From NCBI GenBank assembly GCA_027924585.1, contig BSBM01000007.1, forward strand, positions 9,887,501 to 9,951,500: a DNA stretch of 64,000 bases, read 5' to 3'. Made by a program: the position numbers and the translations under genes. Shown here piece by piece: positions 11,218-23,800 of this stretch (its first letter is position 1; every line of letters starts with the position of its first letter). The notes under the pieces were generated by a model. That model searched no databases and was not told the DNA's origin. It was given only the letters and a program-made list of their open reading frames with translations. This stretch comes from Larix kaempferi. Lineage: Eukaryota; Streptophyta; Pinopsida; Pinales; Pinaceae.

Positions 11218-14200
11218 ATGACAGTTGGAGATTTTGCAGGAACTATGCCCCGAATCAATGCAGCGTTGGAAAACCGCCAGGCTGACTACCAAACTTCCAT
11301 GGTGGAAGTAGGAGGTATGATTAACAAAACCCCAGTTACTATATTAATAGATCCCGGTGCAAGTCTTAGTTATATTTCACCTCAGCTGGTAGAAAAATGT
11401 AATTTGACTGTTGAAAGGTTTGATAATTCTTGGTCTGTACAATTAGCTACTGGGGCTAAGAAGAAAGTAAACTGCTATGTAAAAGAATGCATCTTAAACA
11501 TGACTGATTTTAGAACTACAGTTAAACTGAACGTTTTACCACTTGGCTCATATGACATACTTATCGGAATGGACTGGTTGGAACAACATAGGGTCGTTTT
11601 AAACTGTTTTGACAAAACTTTTAGGTGTATAAACAGTAGTGGACAGCCTGTAACTGTTAGGGGTATTCCTAGGAAAACAGTAGTGAGGCAAATTTCTGCA
11701 TTACAACTTAAAAGAGCAGTCAGGAAAGGATGCAAGACCTATGCTGTAACTATTACAAACGAGACAGATAAATTTGAAAACAACCAGAAAACAGTAGAGA
11801 ACATTCCTGTCGTCAATGAATTTATTGACGTTTTTCCTGAGGAAATTCCAGAATTGCCTCCCAAGAGAGAGCTTGACTTTACCATTGAGCTGGTACCAGG
11901 TGCTGTTCCCAGTTCAAAAGCCCCGTATCGTATGAATATCTTGGAGCTTAACGAGTTGAAAACTCAGTTGAAGGAGTTAATAGATAAGAACTATATCCGA
12001 CCCAGTGTATCCCCTTGGGGAGCACCAGTGATTTTCGTTAAAAAGAAGGACGGAACTATGCGACTTTGCATAGATTATCGTCAACTAAACAAGATGACGA
12101 TAAAAAACAGGTATCCGTTACCTCGTATTGATGATCTGTTTGATCAACTACGTGGCGCTACGGTATTCTCTAAGATCGATCTAAGATCGGGTTATCATCA
12201 GGTAAGAATTAAAGAAGAAGACATTTTCAAAACAGCCTTTAGAACCAGGTATGGACATTACGAATTTGTCGTAATGCCATTTGGACTTACTAATGCCCCA
12301 GCGGTTTTCATGTGCTTAATGAACAACATAATGCACAAGTACTTAGATAAATTTGTGGTTGTATTTATCGACGACATTTTAGTCTATTCTAAGAGCGAGG
12401 AGGAGCACAAGGAACACTTACGTATCGTTTTACAAGAACTAAGAGAACAACAACTTTTTGCGAAATTTAGCAAATGTGACTTCTTCAAAGATGAAATCCA
12501 GTACTTAGGACATGTAGTTACTAAGGAAGGGATTTCAGTGGATCCCGAAAAGATTCGGGCGATTGAAGAATGGCCAGTACCTAAAGATGTGACGGACGTT
12601 AGATCTTTCATGGGAATTACCGGTTACTACCGGAGGTTTATTGAAGGCTTTTCAAAAATAGCCAACCCAATCACTTCTTTGCAGAAGAAAGGCAAGAAGT
12701 TTGATTGGAATGCGAAATGTGAAGAAAGTTTCAAGAAACTTAAGACTTTATTGACAACTGCACCTATTCTTAGAATAGCGGACCCAAATAAAGATTTCAT
12801 AGTTTGTACCGACGCTTGTAATGATGGCTTAGGCGGAGTGCTGACTCAAGAAGGACATGTCATTGCTTACGAATCTAGGAAGCTGAAAATCCATGAAAAG
12901 AATTATGCCACTTATGACCTAGAATTAGCTGCTGTAATTCATGCTTTAAAGATGTGGCGACACCACCTAATAGGAAGAAAATTTACCTTACTAACAGATA
13001 ATAAAGGTCTGAAATACCTTTTAGACCAGCCAAATCTAAATGCAAGACAAGCCAGGTGGCTGGCATTCCTAAGTGAATACGATTTTGAAATCCAACACAT
13101 AAAAGGGAAGGAGAATAAGGTGGCTGATGCCTTGAGTAGGAATGCAAAACTGAATTTTATATCAGCTAGCAGCACTTACACCTCTGATTTAAATGAACAG
13201 CTGGCTGAAGGGATAAATTTAGACGAAAATTATCAACATTTACAAATTACAGCCCAAGAACAGCCCACAGAAAGTTTGCTAAAAGGGTATAGTTTAAATG
13301 AAAACGGATTTTTGCTGTTTAAAGACAGGCTGTATATCCCTAATGCACCTACAGTTAAGCTGTTAATTTTAGACGAAATACATAAAACCCCTTACTCCGG
13401 GCACCCTGGCTATCAAAAGACTATCACTATGTTGAGAAAAGAATATTTTTGGCCTAACATGAAATCTGAAACTGCTGAATATTTAGCGAAGTGTTTGGAC
13501 TGCCAACAAGTAAAAACAGAACATCAACATCCAGCTGGATTGCTGCAACCTTTACCTATTCCTAGCTGGAAATTGGAAATAATTAGCCTGGATTTCATTA
13601 CGGGTTTACCCAAAAACCAACATCAGAATGATTCAATTATGGTAGTGGTAGACAAATTAAGTAAATCAGCACATTTTATTCCTGTTAAAACCACATACAA
13701 GGCTGCAAACATAGCAGATATCTTTCTAAAACAGATTTTTCGGTTACACGGTATTCCAAAGGTTATTATATCAGACAGGGATCCTAAATTTACAGGAAAT
13801 TTTTGGAGATCCTTGTTCAAAGGATTAAACACCACTTTAAATTTCAGCACCTCTTTCCATCCTCAGACTGACGGACAAACGGAAAGAGTTAATCAAATAT
13901 TAGAAGATCTGTTAAGGATGTATGTTAAAGATCAACCAGGTAAGTGGGAGGATTATTTACACTTAGCTGAATTTGCATACAATAACAGCTATCAATCATC
14001 AGCTAAGTTTAGTCCTTTTGAGGTTTTGTATGGACGAAAATGCAACACTCCTATCTCTTGGAGTAATCCAGTAGATAGATTAGTGTTAGGACCTGATTTA
14101 TTGAAAGAAATGGAACAGATTGTGAAACAAGTGCAGGAAAACTTGAAGATTGCCCAGGATCGGCAAAAGAGTCAAGCAGATTTGAAAAGAACTCCTAAAG

Positions 14201-14646
14201 AGTTCCAGGTAGGTGAACATGTGTTCATCAAGGTAAGACCAAAGAAAAGCTCCCTAAGATTAGGAAGTTGTGCAAAATTAGCACCACGTTACTGTGGTCC
14301 ATTTGAAATTTTAGCCAGAATTGGTCAAGTTGCTTATCAGTTAGCATTACCGCCAAATTTAAAAGTACACAATGTTTTTCATATCTCTGTTTTGAAAAAG
14401 TATATTCATGATGCTACTCATGTTATTGATTGGAACATTGTACAGGTAGAACCAGAAGGGGAAGTTCTGGTAGAACCGGATTGTATCCTCGGGAGGAGGG
14501 AAATTACTCTACGGAACCGGATAATTGGACAAGTGAAGGTGCAATGGAAGCACCTTAGTCCTGAAGAATCTACCTGGGAGCTGGAAAGTAAGATGCGGGA
14601 AGCATATCCCCATCTATTCCAGCAGGTAGCTGAAGAAGAAGAATAA
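11218..14646 (+). CDS. pol: E1 Pol polyprotein: protease, RT, RNase H, integrase, chromodomain (intact, 1142 codons)
   Basis: The ATG at 11218 is the first in a frame that stays open upstream through the gag zinc knuckle, so the true product may be a Gag-Pol fusion. The aspartic protease has LIDPGAS near residue 45, a D-P-G version of the usual D-S/T-G. RT spans about 235-430 with FIDD at 383-386. RNase H (about 520-650) keeps the D, E, D, D residues (CTDA, YDLELAA, LTDN, VADALS). Integrase has an HHCC finger (H722, C759, C762) and a DDE core at D792, D853 and E889, with exactly 35 residues between the last two. A GPF/Y module follows near 1030, then a chromodomain (about 1089-1135; [15 protein letters not shown]). 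There is no stop or frameshift, and every catalytic residue I can place is present. Encoded enzymes would copy RNA into DNA and insert it, possibly guided to heterochromatin by the chromodomain. Confidence 0.95.
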   Translation: MTVGDFAGTMPRINAALENRQADYQTSMVEVGGMINKTPVTILIDPGASLSYISPQLVEKCNLTVERFDNSWSVQLATGAKKKVNCYVKECILNMTDFRTTVKLNVLPLGSYDILIGMDWLEQHRVVLNCFDKTFRCINSSGQPVTVRGIPRKTVVRQISALQLKRAVRKGCKTYAVTITNETDKFENNQKTVENIPVVNEFIDVFPEEIPELPPKRELDFTIELVPGAVPSSKAPYRMNILELNELKTQLKELIDKNYIRPSVSPWGAPVIFVKKKDGTMRLCIDYRQLNKMTIKNRYPLPRIDDLFDQLRGATVFSKIDLRSGYHQVRIKEEDIFKTAFRTRYGHYEFVVMPFGLTNAPAVFMCLMNNIMHKYLDKFVVVFIDDILVYSKSEEEHKEHLRIVLQELREQQLFAKFSKCDFFKDEIQYLGHVVTKEGISVDPEKIRAIEEWPVPKDVTDVRSFMGITGYYRRFIEGFSKIANPITSLQKKGKKFDWNAKCEESFKKLKTLLTTAPILRIADPNKDFIVCTDACNDGLGGVLTQEGHVIAYESRKLKIHEKNYATYDLELAAVIHALKMWRHHLIGRKFTLLTDNKGLKYLLDQPNLNARQARWLAFLSEYDFEIQHIKGKENKVADALSRNAKLNFISASSTYTSDLNEQLAEGINLDENYQHLQITAQEQPTESLLKGYSLNENGFLLFKDRLYIPNAPTVKLLILDEIHKTPYSGHPGYQKTITMLRKEYFWPNMKSETAEYLAKCLDCQQVKTEHQHPAGLLQPLPIPSWKLEIISLDFITGLPKNQHQNDSIMVVVDKLSKSAHFIPVKTTYKAANIADIFLKQIFRLHGIPKVIISDRDPKFTGNFWRSLFKGLNTTLNFSTSFHPQTDGQTERVNQILEDLLRMYVKDQPGKWEDYLHLAEFAYNNSYQSSAKFSPFEVLYGRKCNTPISWSNPVDRLVLGPDLLKEMEQIVKQVQENLKIAQDRQKSQADLKRTPKEFQVGEHVFIKVRPKKSSLRLGSCAKLAPRYCGPFEILARIGQVAYQLALPPNLKVHNVFHISVLKKYIHDATHVIDWNIVQVEPEGEVLVEPDCILGRREITLRNRIIGQVKVQWKHLSPEESTWELESKMREAYPHLFQQVAEEEE

Positions 14647-14670
14647 GTAACATCGAGGACGATGTTACAT

Positions 14671-14680
14671 TTTAAGGGGG
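14671..14680 (+). other. E1 polypurine tract region
   Basis: TTTAAGGGGG lies six bases before the 3' LTR and would prime plus-strand DNA. The upstream GAGGACGATGTTAC is typical of chromovirus 3' ends. Confidence 0.8.
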
Positions 14681-14686
14681 TGTGTA

Positions 14687-17600
14687 TGTCACATACCCCA
14701 ATTTTATTAAAATAATGTAATTATTTTTAATATTCCTGAGAACATTATGTTAAATTAAATGCTAAGTAGGAAGGGATGACTCAGCAGAGTCTCCAGAAAT
14801 GGAATGTAAAATCTGAATAATTATTATTAATAAATAAATTATGGAGACAACAGCATGGGAGAGCTGTTAAAAGAGGTTACTGGTCTAACTGGTGGATGGA
14901 ATTAGGTGGAAGGACAAAAGACAAGTGGCAGCATCCTCAAACACTTCCTGAGTTGCAGGTGGCAACTTCCCTATATTTTGGGGTCATGATTCCCCAAGAA
15001 AGTGGAATCTGAGCAGGTGGCTCATTAATGACAGTTAGCCCAACTAAGACCTAGGCAATCTTTTAAATACTACTCAATGAACTGAGCTGGGGGTTCAGCA
15101 ATTGTTCTAGAGGGAGAATACATTCAGGTGAATGCTATTCAGGAGTCCCATTGAGGAAGTGGGAAAACAGTAAGGAAGTGTTTTTGAAGCAGGAAGTTGC
15201 AGTAACTTGGTTCCAGTATAGCTAATTTGGGCTGAGGGAATTATTGGCCGTACCTAGATTCCAGCCAGTTAGACCAGAGCAAGCTCGGGGGTCCTGAGAA
15301 GTGCTGTCTGGGCACTCTCCAGGAATTGGTAGGGAGGAACAGCCTCCCATTGCTGTTATTGTCTACCATAGCTACAGGTTCTGCCACTCTTCCTGTTGTT
15401 GATTTAATTTATTTTCATATGAGATAGACTAGTACAACTATGTTTTTGACTGTATTCAACTTCAGTAAATCAGTCTCTGTACTCCCTTTTGTTATAAATT
15501 TCAGAAACGCAGATGTTATAGAGATTTCCTATTTTATTTAAATAGAGTATTTATCTTATACAGAACCTAATTGTTACTGTTATAGTTAACAATTACCATG
15601 TTTAGGCATATTCTAGAATTCCTGTTAATGGTTCAATAATAGACAGAAATATTAAATAATAGATATTCCAGTAATATACCTGCATATATATATGTATAGC
15701 ATATTTCAGTCAACTTTAGTTTTAGGTCATTCTTATATTGAGTTAACAGATAAACAAAACTCATTTTAAATATATTGTTTATACTCAGAACATGTTTGAC
15801 AGCTATCGATTATCTAAAGAGATGACTGTAACAATATTTCATTGTTACAAGCTTCCACATAATCTTAATCATCTACACAGTAGTCAAACACAAACACTTA
15901 GCAACTGTATAGTATTATTCTCCTTCAACCTAGTAATTATAATACATTAGCCATGCTTATTATAATAGAATTAACAAAGTTGTTTTAAACAAAAACAAAC
16001 ATATTACACAACAGAGAAACTGTCGATGAACGCAACCATCTTTGGCTGTTACAAACCATCTTAAGTTTACACAGTAATCATATTTATTCTGTACAAATGT
16101 TCTTCCTTAGGTAGTCCACAAACCCTACACGGCCGTAGCCTTATATTATTCCTTCGACAGACTGAAAAACAATTGAAAAGAATGCTTTTTATGACAGACA
16201 GAACCTACAGCATCTTAACACATAGTTCTATGTATATATTATTCTATTCATAGTTTTATTTAATAATTATATAGATTCAAAATAAATTGTTACAACTCGT
16301 ACCCAGTCACCACCGAGTTAACAATATCATACTTATGCATTGAACACAAAACAAAACCCCCAATTCGCCAGAATAACCCTATGCTATTAACTATTACAGA
16401 CATAGTGGATAAACTTCCACAATCTTTTATTTAATACTCCAAAACGAAGAAAAACGCAGAGAGACAATCATAGGGTTTCATTTATAACAGAGTTAACATC
16501 CATTGCAGGTACCGAAGAATTCATCTATCCTTACAGTTCAAATACTTTTGAATAATTTAACGAAACCCAAAAATGAACACGGCCATGATAGGCCCAGTAA
16601 TATATTAAGTATAAATTTTATGCAGCGAGGATGGAACCCTACGCTTAGCAATTACAAAGTACAATAACAGAAACCCTGGCCTCATACAGTCTGAGCCGTG
16701 AAGGGCTCTCCAATAAACATAACAAGGTTTCAACCCTTTCATTCAAACAAAATAACTTATACAGATGATTGCAACCATGAACATCAAGTCGTCAAACGAC
16801 CTCACTACACAGGAGTTTTCCTCCATGACACAACCCTAACCACAAAACCAGCAAAGGAAGAGACAGCCGTGGATAACCAGGCTTACCCGGTTGAGCCAGC
16901 GTTGGAGAAAGAACCCTGTACACCTTCAGAGCCGCGTGACCTGCACATTCAATGCTGAAAGATGTTAATACACTGTTTATGCCGAGAGTTTTAAATAATT
17001 GTATATCTACACTGCTTGCAAAACAGAAATTGCGAAAATAAGGTTATTTATTACCTGAGCAATGTAGCCGTGGATATTCTGGAAGCCACCGGTGGGAGCA
17101 GACACTGAAACCCCCATCACCCTCGTCGGTTGAAAGAGCAAGGAACACCCTCAAACTCTTCCAATGACGGCCACGACAGACAAACCTTGCAGACGGAGAC
17201 CTCAAACTGGAACTGAATCAGTCGAGAAGCAAACCCAAAGCCCAATGGCATCAACTCTCTCATAACCTAAAGACATTACCGAGAACCCTATCTCTTACCC
17301 ACACCAGCACAGTGACGAACTGTAAATAGCTGGGACTTAAACTTATAAAGAACAACGAGACCACGAAGCAATAAAACTATAGCAGACGCTATCCCCAGAG
17401 CCGAGGACATACCCTATTGCCGAATGGAACCTCAAGGCCATAACCACCACACTCTGCACATTGTTACAGTGCCTTCATTACAAAACTCAGACAGGGAGGG
17501 TTTCATCCTTAGGACCCGAGCCCGAAGGCAACTACAATAACCTGTAGGGTTTCAATAGCAGCTTATATATCGCCCATCGCATGGAGGAGATGCAACCACG

Positions 17601-19072
17601 TAGCACTCAAATAAATCAACGTAGCATGGGTCGAGAACCTATAGTTTCATTGCCAACCAAATAATTATACACCGATTCTTTTCCAAATCATGTCATATAT
17701 AAGTCAAACGTATGAGATAACAAATGATATATAATCATTTGGCATATAGCCTTGCATTTGAATCGTCGAGAATCCCGAGCAATGGGAATGTATAATCACT
17801 ACAATGATAGAAATAAGAGTTAGTCAACATCATATATGGATTATTCCATAACTTAATAGGGTGGATAATACTTTAACATAACTTAGTTATAAATCTTATC
17901 CATGGTAAGGGAAGAACATTAGGACTATGACAAAATCAAGTTAATGCACATTTACAATGAAACCAGGGCATAGGTTAATGTCTTTCGCATATCACTTTAC
18001 ACAAGATGTTGGTCAACTTCAACCCTAGAGTTTTCTCTATGGCCTAGTATGATAAATACAACCATAACACTATATAGAATATAAAGTTTGCCAATGTATG
18101 GAATATTATGATTATTGTACAATCATTATATATATAAATTAATACCAAGTCATAGATTAATGCCAGGTGCATATTACATTTCTATGTTCATATAAGTACC
18201 AAGGTAGTCAACCTTCAAATTAAAATGCCTCGTTATTTAATACTTGAATGTTACCAAGTCTTTAAGACAATAAATATATTGCCATTATATACTAGCATCA
18301 GAATTGCTATCAATACTATTGTTAACAGTAACAATATGAAAAATAAACCTCTATTATTAAGATGTTGAAATAGAGCTTCATCTACAGGTGTACATCGTAA
18401 AGATAGTTAAAATCAAGGCACCGTCAAGTAACATAAGTTAAACTCTAAGTGGACATTGGACTTCAACGCATAGGATCATATTGAAACAACGCTAGAGGCG
18501 TCACCTTCTCAACTCGCATTATCAATGCATGAACAAAACAGTAGTCACCGGTATTAAGTTGACAACAGGTCACATGATGCAAAGACACTGTTACAGCCAA
18601 AAATTCTGATATCACAAATGTTTCATTTTAGTTACAACAGTAACATAGCATAATAATCATAAAAACATAATTATAACTGAGACAATGTAAATCTTCGTAA
18701 CACTTGACGATACTAGCTGAATAAGAAATATCATGACGATCATTAAGTTTTGAAGTATAGGGAGTATTGATGCTCACCAAGTTTAACATACAGTGATCCT
18801 TACTTCACTGACGCACCTGAGAAACAAAAGACGACGTATGCATTAGCTCGTAAGCTAAGTAAGCCAGTCAACTACGACTAGCTCTTCCCTTGCGGTTCAA
18901 AACAAAACAATCATTAATTACAATCACCGAAATCAAAGTTTTAATAAAACAGAGTCTTTAAACAGTTTATGTTAGTTGTTTAAATTAAAACAATATCAGA
19001 AATACTACCTAATTAACATTTATTGTTACGAATAAAAATTTTTAAATTTTTCAGAATTAACGGGTTCTGACA
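14687..19072 (+). repeat. E1 3' LTR (4386 bp)
   Basis: Direct repeat of 6011-10397. The differences I see are single-base length changes at G, A or T runs near 15160, 15290, 16282, 17342 and 17682, and substitutions near 16942 (A to T) and 18205 (C to G). The five indels account exactly for the 1-bp net length difference. The copy of the 86-codon frame is at 16698-16958. It ends with CA at 19072, followed by the TSD. Confidence 0.95.
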
Positions 19073-19077
19073 ACCCA
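19073..19077. repeat. E1 target-site duplication, right (ACCCA)
   Basis: Perfect match to 6006-6010. Confidence 0.93.
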
Positions 19078-19250
19078 AGATTCCCACAATCACTTGGCCC
19101 AAGTCGCGACTACTTCTGTTCGAGTGAACCTTCACGCATATACCTGCACACAATTCTAAAAAAAACAAACCAATCAAAGCTTAAAAATGAAAAAGAGAAC
19201 AATAATTTATTTATGTACAATTTTCTTGTGCGTAATTGCAGTAGTTTTTT

Positions 19251-20237
19251 CTAAGAATTATCAGGGATAGGGGAATATCCCTGCTCCTGCATCAGTTGAT
19301 AATCTGGATCAGCTACAACATGCGAAATGAATGCATTATTTGAAATCGATTTATGATACATTTGTAGCCGATGACCATTGGAAAATAGTGTTGTCTGGTT
19401 TTCGTCAATAGTGGTCAAGCAGATTGTTCCATTATCAAATACCTTATCTATCCTGTAGGGTCCTAGCCATCTTGTGCACAATTTTCCTTTAAAATCCCTC
19501 TTGAACCATGAATCATACAATAAATCCCAGTCTCCTTCACAAAATATTTTCTTGTTTATGAATCTAACATGCCATTTGGAGTGTTGTTGTTGAATTAATG
19601 TTGTCTGATGCATGACAGTTGTGCGCTTCTCATCTAGTTCATTTAACTGATTCAATCGGTTTCTTTGAGCCTTTGTTAAATATAGGTTTACTTCTATGGT
19701 TGTCTTCATGGTTTTGATCTTGAATTCAATGGGAAAGACAATGTTCTTACCGTATAGCAATTCATATGGGGAGAAACCCGTAGTATTGTGCCATGTAGTC
19801 TGATATGCACATAATATTCTGGAAGTCTTTCATCCTAGTCTCTGCGATGGCTCTTGAATGTTTTGTAAGGATAGCCTCGATTACCTTATTAGTGCTCTCC
19901 ACCTTTCCATTAGCCTGTGGATGATATGGTGAGGTTATCCAATGCTGAATGCGACATTTCTGCAACAGGGCTTTGAAATTATGGAACGCAAACTGCGGTC
20001 CTCCATCTGTTACAATTTATTTTGGTACTCCAAAGTGGGTGGAGATCTCCTCGTATATAAAATCTATTACATCTTGATCATTGGCTCTTATCAAAGCCAC
20101 AACCTCCACCCACTCCATCATGTAATCTATGCAAACCAAGATATAAGCTTTCTGTTTTGAAAGAGGGTTGATAGGCCCAACACAATCTAGGGCCCATGTT
20201 GCTTGGTTTTTCAACCAAGCATGTGCAAGGATGCACC
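19251..20237 (-). pseudogene. E9 integrase remnant, Athila-like gypsy element
   Basis: Three minus-strand frames form one integrase: 20271-20017 (WALDCVGPINPLSKQKAYILV..., first catalytic Asp), 19965-19762 (SPYHPQANGKVESTNK, catalytic Glu), and 19760-19251 (YGKNIVFPIEFKIKT..., then GPY/F-like RWLGPYRIDKVFDNG and NGHRLQMY). One stop after FGVPK (about 20016) and one frameshift near 19770 break it. The TDGGPQF motif with the second Asp is present between frames. It closely parallels the E5 integrase, so it is the same lineage. Sequence right of 20237 belongs to the E8 LTR, so the upstream pol of E9 would lie beyond the right edge of the window. E1 inserted just downstream of it. Confidence 0.8.
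20233..20237. repeat. Probable left target site of E8 (GCACC)
   Basis: The five bases outside the E8 3' LTR. The matching copy would be to the right of the window, so this cannot be confirmed here. Confidence 0.35.
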
Positions 20238-20891
20238 TGCTAACTAGTAGCAGCGGTCTCAAATAAAACAATGTAAATAAGCAAATATAAACTATAGATT
20301 GATGGCAGTAAACAGTAAAATAAAGAATTCCAGATTAATAACAATAAACAAAATTTATTCATAAGCATGTAAATAAAAATTAAAACTTTTGTATTACCTC
20401 AAATGGTGAGGATGGTGAGTTTTGGGCAGATCCAAGGTTGAGATGCTCCAATGTCCAATAGTCTCTTCTTCTCCAATGCTTCAATGGTTGGGCAAAGCTC
20501 AAGATGGATTTTGGCAGCATGAGGATAGGATGAAATATGGATGACAAGTGAGGAGCCCCTATCACCTTTTTATAGTTTTTGGTGATGGGGAATACTGTTA
20601 TGGTTTTAACGAAACCAATGGTATTAACCAACATGGTTTAGGTCTCTTTTTCCCTCTTTTTCCTTTTTTGGATATTTTTTATATTTTTATTCCCTTTTAA
20701 TATTTTTGGGGAATTTTGGATGCTTTTTTAGGGTTTTTTGTGTTTTTATACATATTTTTAGGGGAGAAAGGTGTATTATGGTCTTTTTCATGACCTTTTG
20801 ATGGTTTTAGAGGCTCAAATGGTGGAAAAAGTGGACAAATGGGTCATGTGAATAAGGGACTAAGCTAGTGAGCACTTTTTGGGTGTTAACA
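20238..20891 (-). repeat. E8 3' LTR (654 bp)
   Basis: On the minus strand it starts TGTTAACACCC, preceded by a purine-rich CAGAGGGCAATC, and ends TTAGCA. This boundary is homologous to that of E6 (26976), where GGGGGGCATTC precedes TGTTACACC. The left end is inferred from where E9 integrase similarity stops. The partner LTR is outside the window. Confidence 0.65.
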
Positions 20892-22100
20892 GATTGCCCT
20901 CTGATGTGTGAGGGCAGGAGCTCATCGTATGGCCGATATACATCATAGTTCTTTTGTCTTTTTTTATGGGGTTTGGAGAAGAGAAGAGACCGATTGGATA
21001 TTGGAACAACGACCCCTTGGAAGCTGCAAAAAACTGAAAAAATACATGGCCTCAAAATGAATGAGGAATAATCTCCGATTATGGACGAGGAGGGAATACC
21101 CATGCTCGTATCAAGACATATACATAACAATTAGGCCCAAGAAGATGGACTTGAATAATACATAAAAACTGTTGGTACATCGTAATGGTCCAGAGGGGAC
21201 ACAATGCTGGGATGTACTCATGATCATACCATGACTGATCTCAATAACTGATACACTGGAAAAAAGCAACAACTGTTCTGAATAAGGTATTAGAAGGGTT
21301 GATGAACTACTGAAACTAAAGGTGTCCAACATCTATAGGGACTCAATAACTATGAGTCAAATTATGAGGAGTATATGTAACTATATACTCGAGGAAGTAT
21401 AAAATTGCGGTACATCTGAAAATTGTCACCAAGCGCAACCCGAATATCAATGGGAATATGTAACTGGTTGTTTCCTCAATTGCACTTTCAAATGTGGTAG
21501 AGTCAGGTGATATCCGGGGTCTTCAAAAAATAACTGAAAGGACTGATACCCTGTACGAGTCTCAACGATTCGATTAAGGTGTTGAAGTTGAGCATGTGAG
21601 AAACAATCATTTGGAGAGGCATTGAGAACTCCTTTCAAAATGATCCATAGGCACTCATCACTAATGGTGATGAGTCCAAGGCACATGGACCTTTGGGTCT
21701 ATGCTAAGGAATAGATTTTGTTGGCGTCGACAGAGGGAGACCAACAACTACCAAGGCAATGATGTTTCCTTTATAGGAGCATGAGGTGTACAACTGAAGT
21801 GTGATAGTACTGATGGTAGGACTGACATACTGTGGGGATGGGGAATAACTAGGGTCATAGAGTGGGTGGACTCAAACTTCCTTTGTTCAAAGCATCATGA
21901 CATGGTGGTTGACCTGACAGCATAGGAAATTAACTTTTAGGTGTGAGGATCATAGCTTATCAGGGGTATGTATTGCTAACTGGAGTTAATCTGGGGGGAC
22001 AAGCTGATGGATGCTATTGGGAGACTCTCAGGGTGACATACTACAGAATACTCTGAACAAAGGAGACCATAATGGGGAAGCTGCCATATACATAGACATG
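20892..22100. other. Non-coding 3' region of E8, first part
   Basis: No supported frame on either strand. The short minus-strand frames at 20807-21686 lack recognisable motifs. It lies between the 3' LTR and the stem-loop tract. Confidence 0.5.
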
Positions 22101-22107
22101 ATCTGAT

Positions 22108-22580
22108 GTGGCGCCGAAAAGCACCGTTGGGTCCTTTTTCATAGTTTTAATGAGCTCCAAGAAGGGATAAAAGTTTTCTCTAAATGGTACTGTCCTGTGG
22201 ATTTATGTGAGCCCAGGACTATTCATGCTCATGAGTGCTTTCCTTTTTAGAGAGTCTGAAAGTGGTAAGTAGACTCCATTGGTGTTCTTTTTCGTATGTT
22301 GGTCTCCAAGGCTCGAAAAAGCATAAAATGACGCAAATGGAGAACTCTTCTAGCCGATGTGACTACAGTATTCCTTTTTCGTAATTAGTCTAAAAGGTTT
22401 GGAATAGGGATAAACTTATACCAGGTAGATGCCCTATTAGATACTTTTAGCGAGCATGAAAGGAAGCAAGATTGCTCGGTGATCTTTTCATTCTTTTAGG
22501 AGTCAGAAAAGAGCTTAACAGAAACTCCCTAAGTGCCTTTTTCGTAAAGGAGTTGCTCGGCCTAAAAAAGAAATAAAATT
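22108..22580. other. Serial stem-loop tract in E8 3' region
   Basis: A CTTTTTCG...CGAAAAAG stem is perfect at 22287-22321 with a loop of about 19 nt. Weaker versions occur near 22134, 22371 and 22542. The tract is homologous to 28165-28605 in E6: shared words include TTAGAGAGTCTGAAA and TATTCCTTTTTCGTAATTAG. Spacing between hairpins is about 90 bp or more. Function is unknown. Confidence 0.6.
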
Positions 22581-22609
22581 ATATTGAGAAAAAAGGTATG
22601 AGCTAGAGC

Positions 22610-23050
22610 AAGGAGTGATCTTGAGCATCGTCACAAGTGTGGAAAACTGAATCTGGTGATATAAAATTCGTCAAAAATGGACAACGGTCGATGTGAAACG
22701 CAAACCGAGGCGATGAGGGGCATGTGAAAAAGTGCCCAAAAATTCTGGGGGTGAGAGAAAGAAATGATCTCTAGCATGATAACTAGCGCAGAAAACTGAA
22801 TCCGGCGATAAGACTCGTCAAAACTGGACCACAGCCAATGTGGCACGCAAATCGAGGCAACGAGGGGCATGTAAAAAGTGGCCAAAAAATTTGGTGGTGA
22901 GAGCGAGAAATAGTCTCAAGTATGTTCACGAGTGCAGAAAATTGAATCCAGCGATATAAGACTCGTAAAAAATGGACCACGGCCAATGTGGCATGCAAAT
23001 TGAGGTGACGAGGGGCATGTAAAAAATGCCTAAAAATGGGACCTGGTGGT
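22610..23050. repeat. About 147-bp tandem repeat, three copies
   Basis: The word GAAAACTGAATC (or a close variant) starts units at 22641, 22790 and 22936, so the period is 146-149 bp. Each unit also carries ATGGAC(A/C)ACGG and GAGGGGCATGT. Three overlapping minus-strand frames here are shadows of the array. Confidence 0.8.
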
Positions 23051-23420
23051 AACAAGAAAAAAAGTGGACTGTCGTGAAGTTCTCGCTGTGTTGATTCCAA
23101 CAGTACCAACGGTTTGAAAAATGGACATCGTATGATGCCGAAATGGTTGATTGAAAATTGGTCAAATTTTTATAAATAACAAGTGGACCCAATGTGACAA
23201 GTGTAATTTTCACCGTTGAGTTTCACAAAGTAATTAAGTTGGGTCAGAGCATTTTCGTGATTTGTGGGAGATTCGACTATTGGTTTTTCATTTCGCAAGT
23301 TTCAGGTAAGCCTATGTGCCTTAGCCTTTCAAATTATTTACTTTTATTGAGCGTGAGGGTCTCAAAGGCTGCAAATATTCCATGTTGGTTTTTTAACAAG
23401 AATATCGTGGGTTTTGAGTC

Positions 23421-23740
23421 TTTTTCTGCGATGCACATCGCGGGTTTTGGCTAGACAGCCGCGATGTGCATCGTGGTCGTGGGTCTGACAGCCGCGATGT
23501 GCATCGCGGTCGTGGGTCTGATAGCCGCAATGTTCATCGTGGTTGTGGATGCTTACAGCTGCTATGCTCATCGCGGTTGTGGGTCCAACAGTCACGATGC
23601 ACATTGTGGATGTGAGGGATTATAGTCGCGATGCACATCGTGGCTGTGAGGGGTGATACCCATGATGTTCATCGTGGCTATGAGGCTAAAATTCGCGATG
23701 TTCATTGTGGCTAGGAGCTCGAAAGTCGCAATGGGGATCG
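23421..23740. repeat. 33-bp minisatellite with palindromic GCGATGTGCATCGC cores
   Basis: Units begin at about 23454, 23487 and 23520 (period exactly 33) and continue in diverged form to about 23740, some nine copies. Each holds a short inverted repeat GCGAT-NNNN-ATCGC followed by GGTCGTGGGTCTGAC or a variant. The array ends about 60 bp before the plant-mobile-domain-like gene starts, so it occupies that gene's upstream region. Confidence 0.85.
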
Positions 23741-23800
23741 CTTGAGTAGGGATCAAATTTTGTTTTATTTTTCTAAATATTGTTGTGGTGTTTTGGCAGG

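Larger units (their letters stand above)
6011..19072 (+). mobile_element. E1: young Ty3/gypsy chromovirus, Tekay-like, with a deleted gag
   Basis: The 13,062-bp element consists of LTR 6011-10397, interior 10398-14686 and LTR 14687-19072, flanked by the perfect TSD ACCCA. The LTRs begin TGTCACATAC and end TTCTGACA. The PBS fits initiator tRNA-Met and a purine tract precedes the 3' LTR. Pol carries protease, RT, RNase H, integrase and a C-terminal chromodomain, which places it among chromoviruses. The PR, integrase and chromodomain style, with the GAGGACGATGTT tail, is Tekay-like. The LTRs together are twice as long as the interior. Comparing them by eye I count 7 differences, 5 of them single-base homopolymer or indel changes, so insertion was very recent. 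Gag lacks its core, so the element probably depends on a helper. Confidence 0.95.
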
